26,708 nt of DNA from CAZGXM01 sp964529795. GTDB lineage: Bacteria; Bacillota; JADQBR01. A program made the position numbers and the translations under genes. Below are positions 1-8,153 of this stretch, in pieces (position 1 is the first letter of the stretch; every line of letters begins with the position of its first letter). The notes beneath the pieces were generated by a model. That model was not told the DNA's origin, did not search any database, and saw only the letters and a program-made list of their open reading frames with translations. The stretch is from positions 1 to 26,708 of the forward strand of contig CAZGXM010000036.1 in the NCBI GenBank assembly GCA_964529795.1, given 5' to 3'.

Positions 1-680
1 ACCTGCGTTCCAGATTCATTACTAATAATTGCATAGCAATAACAGTCTCGCTAGTTTCCTGGAGACGAGCCATAATCCGGCCAAGACCATAGAAGCGCTT
101 CCCTTCATCAAATATCGCTTCAGCTGTGTTTCTTATTTTCGTATCTTCTCTTTCCTCACACCGCTGTTTTATCAATAGCTCAACATCCTTTGTGGGACGG
201 CCTAAAGGCGGACCGGAAAGGCGAATGCCCAATGACTTGCAAAATTTAATGTTTTCCCGATTTCGATAAATTTTGCCTGCAATTACCACCTCAGGATAAC
301 AGCCAAATCGACGGTGGTAATTTTCAACAGAAGCAATAAGGGTATTCCCTTCATTAGAAGGCATCGAAGCTTAAATGTTCCATGAAACTAAAGCCATGGA
401 CGGTACTGATTGCTAGCTTGGCACCAAACTCTACGTCAGCACTGGCTTTACCACGAACAATGGGGCGGGTAAAAGACATATGGAGGGGAGGCTTACAATC
501 CTGTCTTCCACCTTATGTACGCGATGCTGGTGCATCTCTAATTGTTGTCTGTAGATTTCATGGCAAACCAAAAGATTACGGTATTGACGCTTGTCAAGAA
601 GGGTCAGCGGGCTTTTTGATGAGAGTGCTTTCACTGCCTTCAGATCTCTCTTTAAGAAAGCAGGTGACAAATTGACGCAA
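1..680 (-). pseudogene. Degraded IS5/IS1182-type DDE transposase, C-terminal part
   Basis: Read on the minus strand, the region encodes consecutive pieces of one transposase in different frames. The first is a segment with RQYRNLLVCHEIYRQQ and VEDRIVS (about 680 down to 490). Next is RPIVRGKASADVEFGAKLA (about 475 down to 365). The last runs from NEGNTLIASVENYHRRFG through RLSGPPLGRP and GLGRIMARLQETSETVI to the window edge. The order and wording match the C-terminal half of IS5/IS1182-family DDE transposases as I remember them. At least two frame changes (near 480 and 365) separate the pieces, and the N-terminal half is missing, so it is inactive. The truncated 5' side lies directly against larC, suggesting that the insertion or its decay removed the original upstream region of larC. 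The family assignment is from memory of conserved motifs; exact boundaries and terminal repeats were not found. Confidence 0.75.
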
Positions 681-2032
681 TATTTAGATAATAATATAAA
701 AAGTTGTCGATCTGAATTAAAGAGTGTATTATATTTTGATTGCTTTGCAGGTGCCAGTGGGGATATGATACTTGGTGCTTTACTGGATTTAGGGCTTAAT
801 GTGGAATTTTTAGAAACTGAGTTACGAAAGCTTTCCGTACCAGGATATAAAATAGAGGTCAAAAAAGTTATGAAGTCCGGGTTGACTGCTACGAAGCTGA
901 ATGTTGTGCTGGACGGTCAATCCGGGAAAGACCATAATCATGACCATGATCATAGTCAAAAGCATAATCATGATGACGGCAACCATTTTCATGGGCATAA
1001 CTATCATCATGATAAGTACCGCCATTCCCCTGATACTTGCAGAAGTAGCCATCACCATCGAAACTTAGATGACATCGAGAAAATTATTGAGGAGAGTCAG
1101 CTGGTATCGGAAGTAAAAACAAAGAGCATAGAGATTTTTCGCAGGTTGGCTGAGGCAGAGGCCAAAATTCACGGTACCACCGCGGAAAAAGTGCATTTTC
1201 ACGAAGTGGGGGCTGTGGATTCCATAGTGGATATTGTGGGCGCGGTTATCGGGCTGCATACCTTAAATATTGATAAAATTATAGTTTCTCCCTTACCGCT
1301 GGGGAAAGGTTTCGTATCCTGCCAGCATGGGTTAATTCCAGTGCCTGCTCCGGCAACACTGGAACTGCTGGTTGCTCTGCCGACATATGGCTCGGACCAT
1401 GATGGGGAAACAGTAACCCCTACCGCGGCGGCTATTCTGTCAACTATGGCCGAGGATTATGGCAAAATGCCAAAAATGATTATCAAGAAGGTAGGATACG
1501 GGGCCGGCACCCGGGATTTTAATGTTCCCAACCTGCTGCGGGTTGTTTTGGGTGAAGAATATAGAAGTTCATTGATGGTATTTGATAACTGCAGTGAAGA
1601 GAAGATAATGAAATAGAAGCTAATTATTGATGATATGAACCCGGAGTTTTTCGATCATATTTTAGATAAGCTGTTGAAAAAAGGGGCCAATAACGTTTTT
1701 TTAGTCCCCGTATAGTATATATGAAGAAAAACCGATCGGCTGTGATGATTAAGGTACTCTGCCGTGAACAGGATCTCCGGGAAATGGTCACGGTCCTGTT
1801 AAAGGAAACTACTACGTTGGGTGTTCGGCTGAACGAATTAAAGAGGTTTTGTATGCACCGTGATATTTAACTTGTAGGCACCAAATATGGCACTATCAGA
1901 GTAAAGCGCGCCTGGTTAGGCGAAGGAGTTGTAAACTATGCACCCGAATATGAGGACCGTAAAGAAAGTGCGGTTACATGCGGGGTGCCAATTAACGTAT
2001 ACTTTGCTTCTTTGGAGGCTGCGGATGGTTAG
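672..2032 (+). pseudogene. larC: larC, nickel-insertion protein for the nickel-pincer nucleotide, disrupted
   Basis: LarC inserts nickel into the bis-thiocarboxylated pyridinium nucleotide during synthesis of the LarA cofactor. The N-terminal domain is clear (VLYFDCFAGASGDMILGALL, then HFHEVGAVDSIVDIVGA, and GKGFVSCQHGLIPVPAPAT). A His-rich stretch of roughly 40 residues (about 930-1065) would bind nickel. The frame then meets TAG at 1614-1616. The C-terminal domain follows (IIDDMNPEFFDHILDKLL), is shifted by an apparent 5-nt insertion near 1713-1717 (TAG at 1713-1715), resumes at YMKKNRSAVMIKVL, hits TAA at 1868-1870, and ends with VVNYAPEYEDRK and a final stop at 2030-2032. Lactobacillus larC is naturally split by programmed frameshifting, but three separate lesions argue for decay. 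No good ATG precedes the domain; TTG 672 is the nearest in-frame start and lies beside the transposase remnant. Confidence 0.85.
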
Positions 2033-2062
2033 GATATTTAATTTATTTGGAAGGTGAATACA

Positions 2063-3211
2063 TTGGACCTATATAAGTTTGTTAATCCGGAAATTATATT
2101 TGGTCGAAACGCTTTGTTACAAGTGGGAGACAGTCTTGTTAGACTGGGCGCCAAAAAAGTATTTGTAGTCAGCGATCCGGGAGTGATAGAAGCAGGTTGG
2201 GTTGATAAGGTTATTCCCAGTATTAAGAAGGCTGGTCTTGAATACGAGGTTTGGCACGAGATTACAAGCAATCCAAAAGATGTTGAGGTGCATAAAGGGC
2301 TGGATAAATATCTTGAATCCGGAGCTAATGCGGTCTTGGGGGTTGGTGGCGGCAGTCCCATGGATGCTGCAAAAGCTGTTGCTATTCTTAGTACCAATCA
2401 AGGCCGGATAAATGACTTCGAGGGAACGGATAAAATTCAATACCCGTTGCCACCAATGGTTACTGTGCCTACTACTGCTGGTACCGGGGCGGAGGTTACA
2501 CAGTTTGCGATAATTACTGATACCTCACGAAAGGTTAAAATGGCAATCTGCTCAAAATCCCTTATCCCTGATATTGCCTTGGTTGATCCAATAACTTTGA
2601 CTACAAAGGATAGTAAGCTCACTGCCTATACCGGTATGGATGCCTTAACCCACGCTATAGAGTCGTATGTTTCTCTGGCAGCAACCCCGCTAACGGATAT
2701 TCATGCCCTAAATTCTATTAAACTAATCGCCCAACATTTACCCACTTCAGTGTCTAACCGTTCCAATTTAAAAGCAAAAGAAGCAATGGCCATGGCAAGT
2801 CTTCAAGCTGGTTTGGCTTTGTCAAATGCTATTTTAGGTCTTGTACATGCTATGAGCCACCAGCTTGGCGGCCTGTTGGACATGCCTCATGGTGAAGCTA
2901 ACTCCATTCTCCTTCCCTATGTAATGGAATTCAACCTGACATCAGTAATTGATAAGTATATAGATATTGCTAAAGCTATGGGCAAACGGATTGAGGGGCT
3001 TGAACGTCGGGAGGCTGCTCAAAAAGCAGTGGAAGCAGTATATGAGCTGTCAAAGGATGTTAATATTCCCGCCAAGCTTTCTGACATCGGTTTTGACGGG
3101 AAAAACCTGGCACATCTCAGTGAAAATGCGATGAAGGATATCTGCTTGGTCACTAACCCGAGAGATGTGGAGGTTGAGGATATAATTAGTCTTTATGAGT
3201 CTGCGTTTTAA
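2063..3211 (+). CDS. Iron-containing (type III) alcohol dehydrogenase
   Basis: A cytosolic NAD(P)-linked alcohol dehydrogenase of the Fe-ADH family, interconverting an alcohol and its aldehyde. Visible motifs are the nucleotide-binding GVGGGSPMDAAKAVA, the phosphate-loop PTTAGTGAEVT, and the metal-ligand regions GMDALTHAIESYVS and LVHAMSHQLGGLLDMPHGEAN, with the expected Asp/His ligands. The length of about 382 residues is normal. I prefer the TTG start at 2063 because AAGGTG (2051-2056) sits 6 nt upstream; the GTG at 2054 would overlap that ribosome binding site. It is followed after 23 nt by the histidine kinase and precedes a large mycofactocin locus. Some Fe-ADH enzymes (the methanol:NDMA oxidoreductase type) are known to depend on mycofactocin, so a link is plausible but not shown by the sequence. 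The substrate cannot be told. Confidence 0.9.
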   Translation: MDLYKFVNPEIIFGRNALLQVGDSLVRLGAKKVFVVSDPGVIEAGWVDKVIPSIKKAGLEYEVWHEITSNPKDVEVHKGLDKYLESGANAVLGVGGGSPMDAAKAVAILSTNQGRINDFEGTDKIQYPLPPMVTVPTTAGTGAEVTQFAIITDTSRKVKMAICSKSLIPDIALVDPITLTTKDSKLTAYTGMDALTHAIESYVSLAATPLTDIHALNSIKLIAQHLPTSVSNRSNLKAKEAMAMASLQAGLALSNAILGLVHAMSHQLGGLLDMPHGEANSILLPYVMEFNLTSVIDKYIDIAKAMGKRIEGLERREAAQKAVEAVYELSKDVNIPAKLSDIGFDGKNLAHLSENAMKDICLVTNPRDVEVEDIISLYESAF

Positions 3212-3234
3212 TTTGGCCTAAGGAGCAAATTAAA

Positions 3235-4869
3235 ATGAAAGCGGAAAAGATTAAAACATTAGAAATATTAACGGGAATTAAATCTTCTAAAAAGAATTAT
3301 TACGTGGAACTGCAGAAGCAAATTGAGGAAGTGGTTCTACGCAACAAGCAGCTAGAAATCTTCAATCAGGTGGCTATGTCATTTAATAAAGGCAAGACTA
3401 TCGAATATACTTTAAGAAGTATCAAACAAAACCTTAGAGAAGTAATTAACTTTGAAGAGGTTGAGCTAAATATATTTATTGAGAACGCTTGCAGAAGTTT
3501 TAATTTAGATGGAAAATCAGAAGTTAAAAAATGCACTCCCAACGTAATCTGCCTACAAATAATCAAAAGTAAAAAGAGTTTAATACTTCCAGACGAATTT
3601 CAAAAATTAAACTGTCATCCTGCCTTTCAGGCACCTTATCTGGGGTCGGCAGTATTTGTGCCGCTGATAGTTAAAAATAAGACTATAGGAATAATAACTG
3701 TTAAGGATAAAGAGCGGGGAATATATTCCAGACATGATGTTGAATTTTTAGAACAGCTGGCAGAGCATTTGGCCGTAGGGATTGCTAACGTTAAACTTTT
3801 TTCTGAAGTATTGGAGGTAAAAAGAGAGTGGGAGGAAACATTCCAAGCAATTACTGATGCATTGTTAATAATCAATGCGGACTTCGAAATTGTCAGGTTT
3901 AACGCAGCTGCTAAAGAGGTCTTTAACCTCGCTTCTAACGAGGTTCCAGTCAACAAAAAATGTTATGAGATTATCAAAGATTGCAGCAAACCGTGTAAGA
4001 AATGTGTTTTAAATGCCAAACCTGAAAAACAGACTTACCGGTTTGATCAAGGCGAGGGAGGAAAGGTTTACGACGTTTTTATCTTTCCGGTGTTAGATGC
4101 GCGAGGGAAATTAAAAGGAGTGGTGGAGTATTTTAAGGACGTGACTCAGCAAATTGCCATGGAGAGACAGTTGGTCCAGGCGGAGAAACTAGCGGCCATT
4201 GGAAAGTTGGCGGCTGGAGTGGCCCACGAACTAAACAGTCCTTTGACTGCGATTTTGGGCAATGCCCAGCTCTTACTCAGGGAGCTTTCTTTTGAAGAAG
4301 AAACGGAAATATTGATGAGAGATATTAAACTATGCGGCCAGCGGTGTAAAAAGATAGTACAGAATCTCTTATCTTTTTCTTTTAAGCAGCAGTTGGCTGA
4401 GGAGAACTTCTGCGTCTATCAGGCTGTAGACAGTGCTATCCACCTGGTAGCCCATCAAATTAGGCAGAACCACATAAAGCTGGTTTATGAGCAGCAAAAC
4501 CATGAAACAATAAATATTACGGGAAGCAGACAGGAGTTGGAACAGGTAGTAATCAATCTCCTGCTCAATGCCCAGGATGCTTTAGAAAACCGGCAAGAAG
4601 ATAAAAAGATTATCGTTACCAGCGGCAAGTACGACAGGCAAGGGGAAAACTACTTTTTTATCACAGTTGAAGATAACGGCTGCGGCATTGAGGAGCGGCA
4701 GGTCAAGGAGATATTTGAACCTTTTTACACCACCAAAAAAGTAGGAAAAGGGACGGGGTTGGGATTAGCTGTCAGTATGGGGATAGTACAAAAATATGGC
4801 GGCACTATTGAATGTGAAAGCAGAAAAAACGTAGGCAGTAAATTTAGTGTGGTCATACCCATTAAGTAG
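3235..4869 (+). CDS. Soluble sensor histidine kinase, GAF-PAS-HisKA-HATPase
   Basis: A 544-residue sensor kinase without a membrane segment, so it senses a cytoplasmic signal. Order of domains: a short N-terminal helix, GAF (about 45-195), PAS (about 205-310), the HisKA dimerisation domain with phospho-acceptor His331 in GVAHELNSPLTAILGNAQLL, and HATPase_c with N box (NLLLNAQDAL), G1 (DNGCGI, Asp480) and G2 (GKGTGLGLAV). The PAS domain carries four close cysteines, C243, C250, C254 and C257 (CYEIIKDCSKPCKKC), which might bind metal or sense redox. ATG 3235 is preceded by AAGGAG. It sits 40 nt ahead of an NtrC-type regulator, so the two form a two-component system. The signal is unknown; an alcohol, redox state or metal would suit the neighbours. 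Confidence 0.93.
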   Translation: MKAEKIKTLEILTGIKSSKKNYYVELQKQIEEVVLRNKQLEIFNQVAMSFNKGKTIEYTLRSIKQNLREVINFEEVELNIFIENACRSFNLDGKSEVKKCTPNVICLQIIKSKKSLILPDEFQKLNCHPAFQAPYLGSAVFVPLIVKNKTIGIITVKDKERGIYSRHDVEFLEQLAEHLAVGIANVKLFSEVLEVKREWEETFQAITDALLIINADFEIVRFNAAAKEVFNLASNEVPVNKKCYEIIKDCSKPCKKCVLNAKPEKQTYRFDQGEGGKVYDVFIFPVLDARGKLKGVVEYFKDVTQQIAMERQLVQAEKLAAIGKLAAGVAHELNSPLTAILGNAQLLLRELSFEEETEILMRDIKLCGQRCKKIVQNLLSFSFKQQLAEENFCVYQAVDSAIHLVAHQIRQNHIKLVYEQQNHETINITGSRQELEQVVINLLLNAQDALENRQEDKKIIVTSGKYDRQGENYFFITVEDNGCGIEERQVKEIFEPFYTTKKVGKGTGLGLAVSMGIVQKYGGTIECESRKNVGSKFSVVIPIK

Positions 4870-4909
4870 TGACATTCTTTGATCTTTGGTAAAGGGAGGT
4901 GAATGAATT

Positions 4910-6361
4910 TTGGCCAAAATCCTTGTTGTAGACGATGAAAAGGAAGTGTGCACCTTTTTTTCATTTCTCCTTCGGAAAAAGGGGTATGAAGTAAGAGCCA
5001 TTCAGTCAGGCCGAGAAGCATTGGTTTTGGTTGAAAGAGAACAATTTGATTTGGCTTTATTGGATTTAAAGCTTATTGACCTAGACGGATTGTTTCTTCT
5101 AAAAAAAATAAAAGAAAAAACTTCTTGTTGCCAAGCTATTATCATGACAGGTTACGGAACGGTAAAGTCAGCTATCAAAGCCATTCAGCTGGGTGCTCTG
5201 GATTATATCGAAAAACCCTTTAACGATTTAAATGAATTAGAAAAGATGATAGAAAGTGCCCTAAATGTAAAGCCATTCAACGAGGATGAGGAGTTATTCG
5301 CGGTAGCTGCGGAAGCCGGTCTGATACTGGGTGAAAACAAAGAAATGTTGCAGAAAGTACAATTAGCGCGGCGTATTGCCTCCAAAAATATTACTGTTTT
5401 ACTGCAGGGGGAAACGGGAGCGGGCAAAGAAGTTTTCGCTCGCTTTATTCACCGCTGCAGCAGTAGGGCCGATAATACATTTATTTCCGTTAATTGTGCG
5501 GCAATTCCGGAAGGACTTTTGGAAAGTGAACTCTTTGGTTTTGAACAAGGGGCCTTTACTGGAGCAAGCCGTACTCGAAAGGGTCTCTTTGAAATAGCCA
5601 GCAACGGGACTCTTTTTCTTGATGAAATTAGTGAAGCTAGTCTCAAAACCCAGGCCAAACTGCTACAGGTGCTGGAAACAGGAGAGTATATGCGTGTAGG
5701 AGGAGAAACTGTTCGGAAAACGGATTCCAGGATTATTGCTGCTACAAACGTTTTTTTAGATGAGGCCATAAGGAAAAAGAGGTTTAGAAAAGACTTGTTT
5801 TACCGTTTAAATGCCATAACGTTGGAAATTCCCTCTCTGAAAGAACGCCGGGAAGATATTCCGGTCCTTTTGGATTTTTACTTGAAACGTTTTTCTAAAG
5901 GGCAGGATGTTAAGGTCCAACGATTTGCTGACGCTGCTGTTGAGATACTATGTTCTTATAATTGGCCCGGAAATGTTCGCGAACTGGTAAACCTTGTTCA
6001 TCAACTGGTGACTGTAACGGAAGAGCCTCAAATAATGCCGCGGCACCTGCCGGAACACATATTGAAAAATAAATACGAACCTTCGGGAAAGGACAATAGC
6101 TGTACAGCAAGTCCTTGTGATATTAACGAGCGGATTGAAAAAGATGTTGCCTTTTGGTTAATGCTTATGGAAACAAAGATGGAGAAAGGTGAAAATGTTG
6201 ACTTAAGCAAAGTAATGGACCACTTGTCTGAAGCAAAAAAGAGAATAGCACTAAATTTAGTGAAAAAAGCTTTATCTCGGACTCTTGGCGAGCGTAAGAA
6301 AGCTGCTAACTTGCTGGGAATTACTCCGCGGAAATTAAAATATATTTTCCGGGGAAAGTAA
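4910..6361 (+). CDS. NtrC-family sigma-54-dependent response regulator
   Basis: Receives phosphate from the kinase encoded upstream and activates sigma-54 RNA polymerase. The receiver domain (1-120) has acidic residues D8/D9, phospho-acceptor Asp52 and the late Lys in EKPF. The AAA+ domain (about 135-375) has Walker A GETGAGKE (167-174), the sigma-54-contacting loop GAFTGA (214-219), Walker B GTLFLDEI and an arginine-finger region FRKDLFYRLN. A Fis-type helix-turn-helix (ERKKAANLLGITPRKLKYIF) ends the 483-residue protein. The start is TTG 4910, placed 7 nt after a very strong AAAGGGAGGTGA; the nearby ATG at 4903 is out of frame. The gene ends 156 nt before a full-consensus sigma-54 promoter, the obvious target, which would put the whole downstream cofactor operon under this system. 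Confidence 0.94.
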   Translation: MAKILVVDDEKEVCTFFSFLLRKKGYEVRAIQSGREALVLVEREQFDLALLDLKLIDLDGLFLLKKIKEKTSCCQAIIMTGYGTVKSAIKAIQLGALDYIEKPFNDLNELEKMIESALNVKPFNEDEELFAVAAEAGLILGENKEMLQKVQLARRIASKNITVLLQGETGAGKEVFARFIHRCSSRADNTFISVNCAAIPEGLLESELFGFEQGAFTGASRTRKGLFEIASNGTLFLDEISEASLKTQAKLLQVLETGEYMRVGGETVRKTDSRIIAATNVFLDEAIRKKRFRKDLFYRLNAITLEIPSLKERREDIPVLLDFYLKRFSKGQDVKVQRFADAAVEILCSYNWPGNVRELVNLVHQLVTVTEEPQIMPRHLPEHILKNKYEPSGKDNSCTASPCDINERIEKDVAFWLMLMETKMEKGENVDLSKVMDHLSEAKKRIALNLVKKALSRTLGERKKAANLLGITPRKLKYIFRGK

Positions 6362-6412
6362 ACCTCAATTGGGGGAAAAACAATAAACGGCTTGACCGGC
6401 CAAAGCTTGTCT

Positions 6413-6434
6413 CCTAATAACAGGGTTTGTTAGG
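6413..6434. repeat. Inverted repeat, possible activator site or weak terminator
   Basis: CCTAATAA (6413-6420) and TTGTTAGG (6427-6434) pair as an 8-bp stem with one T-G wobble and a 6-nt loop, 52 nt after the regulator's stop. It is followed only by TTTT, so it is a poor terminator. It lies about 85-105 bp upstream of the sigma-54 -24 element, a usual place for an NtrC-family binding site. Either reading is inference. Confidence 0.4.
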
Positions 6435-6443
6435 TTTTGCTTA

Positions 6444-6473
6444 AGCACATGAAAAGTTCATGTGCTATTTTTT
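6444..6473 (+). terminator. Rho-independent terminator-like hairpin after the response regulator
   Basis: A perfect 10-bp stem, AGCACATGAA (6444-6453) with TTCATGTGCT (6457-6466), has a 3-nt loop and is followed by ATTTTTT. This is the layout of an intrinsic terminator and would end the kinase/regulator transcript. The same dyad, about 50-75 bp upstream of the sigma-54 -24 element, could also serve as an activator binding site. Confidence 0.65.
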
Positions 6474-6516
6474 GGTTTTCAAGGGATTCTGAAGGTCTGA
6501 TAAATTTATTGAAAAT

Positions 6517-6531
6517 TGGCACAAAAGTTGC
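6517..6531 (+). promoter_or_regulatory. Sigma-54 promoter (-24/-12) for the large operon
   Basis: TGGCAC (6517-6522), 5 nt, TTGC (6528-6531) matches the sigma-54 consensus at every conserved base with the fixed GG-to-GC spacing. Transcription would start near 6543, leaving a leader of about 130 nt before the TTG start at 6674. An NtrC-type activator is encoded just upstream. I saw no other full match in the window. Confidence 0.85.
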
Positions 6532-6673
6532 GTTATTAGATATTGTCTCAAGTAAACCTGTCTTGAAGGGGAGTGATGCTACGGCGAATACAGAACAGTT
6601 TTAAGCTCCAGGAATTGATTCGACAATCAGCAAAAGGGGTGTTGAAAAATACTAAAAACGAGGAGGGTAAAAA

Positions 6674-8053
6674 TTGGCAAAGTCAAAAGTTTGGTTTTCT
6701 GACGCAAACGCTACCAATTGGACAGAAAGTTTGGTCTGCAAAGCAAAAGACTTATTTTATGAGGCAGGCCTAGACAAGTGTATTTCCAAAGGAGATTCCG
6801 TAGCCGTTAAGATTCACGTTGGTGAATATAACAGGACCAGGGTCTTAAGGCCGGAACTGGTTGCTGCCATCGTTGAGGAGGTTAAGGCGTGTGGAGGTCG
6901 GCCCTTTGTAACCGATACCACTACCTTACCTTATCAGGCTTACAACTCCAGGATTAATGCCACCCTTGAATTGGAGTCGGCATACCGTCACGGTTTTACC
7001 CCTGAAGCCATGGGATGCCCCGTGGTTGTCGCCGATGGTATGTCCGGGTGTGATGATGTAAGGGTAGACCTGCCGGACGGCATCATTCTGAAAGAAGCTT
7101 ATGTTGCCATGGGTTTGGCTACTGCGGATGCCATGATTAATTTGGCCCACGCCAAAGGTCACCCCATTACCAGTTATGGTGGTGCCATTAAAAACATCGG
7201 TATCGGCGGCCAGTCCAAACGGGGAAAATTCCTGGAGCACTTAGCCCACTGGGGCGAGCCCGACGATGCTATTGGCTGGCCTTTGAGCGACCCCAGCGGC
7301 TGTACCGGCTTGAAATGCTCTTTCCATAAGCAGTGCATGGATGGTTGCCACGCCGAGGCCATCACCATTGATGAAAGGGGCTTCCACCGTGATACTGACA
7401 AGTGCCGTTTATGCTATGGCTGCCAGGTAACCTGCCTCTTTACCGGCAACACTTCCCAGGGCTTCCGGCCCGAATATTTTCCCTATGCTCAGATAGCTAT
7501 GTCTGATGCAGCCAATGCCGTACTGAAGACTTTTGAACCCGGTAAAGTCGGCTTCATGGCCTATGCGATTGACATTGATTCTAACTGTGACTGTATCCCA
7601 TGGGCAGCCAACCCGATTACTCCTGATATTGGGGTGTTTGCATCTAAGGATATCGTCGCCATTGATACAGCGATCCTTGATGCCATAGACAATGCTCCGG
7701 CCTTGCCGGGTGGGGCCAATGGCGCAGTGGACGGGATTAAACCAGGGACAGACAAATTCGAAAAGGTGAATGGTTGCAGTCCTCGCTTCCAAGTAAAGGC
7801 TGGCGAAAAGTTAGGAATGGGGACCATGGATTATGAGCTAATTACTTATGAGCCTCCTATGACTAGGGAGCACATCGCTAAATGGCAGATTCGTCCGGAG
7901 CCTACCGCCGGGATTCTGAGAGGAATCTGGAAAAAGCGTAAACACCTTCAGGAAATTGAACCCTTCAGACGTACGCCATTTAATATTGACATTTACAAGG
8001 ATTACGGCTCTCTTCCAGGCCAGAGCGGTGAGGCTGCGGCCACTGAAGAGTAA
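6674..8053 (+). CDS. DUF362 protein with ferredoxin-type cysteines, LarA-like residue pattern
   Basis: First gene behind the sigma-54 promoter; TTG start 6 nt after AGGAGGG (6661-6667). The 459-residue protein belongs to the DUF362 family: SVAVKIHVGEYNRTRVLRPE (42-61), GGRPFVTDTTT, GHPITSYGGAIKNIGIG (162-178) and DIDSNCDCIPW. Cysteines at 210-254, including CRLCYGCQVTC, form one or two ferredoxin-type [4Fe-4S] sites. His163, Lys173 and His189 fall at intervals of 10 and 16 residues. As I recall, the same intervals separate His174, Lys184 (covalent link to the nickel-pincer nucleotide) and His200 (nickel ligand) of LarA, within comparable GH/GG/K surroundings. With larB and larE nearby, it is a candidate nickel-pincer enzyme. 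The family's established function is otherwise poorly known; the DUF362 call is firm and the cofactor idea is inference. Confidence 0.88.
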   Translation: MAKSKVWFSDANATNWTESLVCKAKDLFYEAGLDKCISKGDSVAVKIHVGEYNRTRVLRPELVAAIVEEVKACGGRPFVTDTTTLPYQAYNSRINATLELESAYRHGFTPEAMGCPVVVADGMSGCDDVRVDLPDGIILKEAYVAMGLATADAMINLAHAKGHPITSYGGAIKNIGIGGQSKRGKFLEHLAHWGEPDDAIGWPLSDPSGCTGLKCSFHKQCMDGCHAEAITIDERGFHRDTDKCRLCYGCQVTCLFTGNTSQGFRPEYFPYAQIAMSDAANAVLKTFEPGKVGFMAYAIDIDSNCDCIPWAANPITPDIGVFASKDIVAIDTAILDAIDNAPALPGGANGAVDGIKPGTDKFEKVNGCSPRFQVKAGEKLGMGTMDYELITYEPPMTREHIAKWQIRPEPTAGILRGIWKKRKHLQEIEPFRRTPFNIDIYKDYGSLPGQSGEAAATEE

Positions 8054-8090
8054 GGAAAGACGGGTTTAGGTGATAAGCCAATATTTCAAG

Positions 8091-8126
8091 GGATATGGAC
8101 GCTCAATATATTGAGCGTCCATATCC
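8091..8126. repeat. Perfect 36-bp palindrome between the first two operon genes
   Basis: The arm GGATATGGACGCTCAATA (8091-8108) is followed with no spacer by its exact reverse complement (8109-8126). In RNA it would form a long hairpin, with a few bases of the centre unpaired as loop. No T-run follows (AAACAATTTG), so it is not a standard terminator. It lies 38 nt after the first DUF362 gene and 28 nt before the next start. An mRNA-stabilising or processing hairpin, or a protein binding site, would fit. Confidence 0.9.
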
Positions 8127-8153
8127 AAACAATTTGATACAGGGGGTGATAAT

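Noticed and set aside
822..1058. Antisense ORF rich in Met opposite the larC His-rich region
   Set aside because: It is the complement of His codons (CAT read as ATG) and has no ribosome binding site or family likeness.
1614..1730. Programmed frameshift or stop readthrough joining larC halves, as in Lactobacillus
   Set aside because: The first break is an in-frame TAG and not a shift, and two more lesions (5-nt insertion, TAA at 1868) follow. Decay explains all three more simply.
2251..2268. Sigma-54-like TGGCAC inside the alcohol dehydrogenase gene
   Set aside because: The -12 element is TACA and not TTGC, and the site lies within a coding region.
6545..6570. Possible leader riboswitch before the first DUF362 gene
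   Set aside because: Only a weak 5-bp TCAAG/CTTGA stem is visible in the 130-nt leader; no known riboswitch pattern was recognised.
6573..6773. 66-codon ORF in the leader of the operon (GTG/ATG start after GGGGAG)
   Set aside because: It runs into the first DUF362 gene in another frame. The DUF362 frame has family motifs and a better ribosome binding site at 6661-6667, and the ORF product resembles nothing known.
8091..8126. CRISPR repeat or intrinsic terminator
   Set aside because: There is a single copy with no spacers, and no T-run follows either arm.
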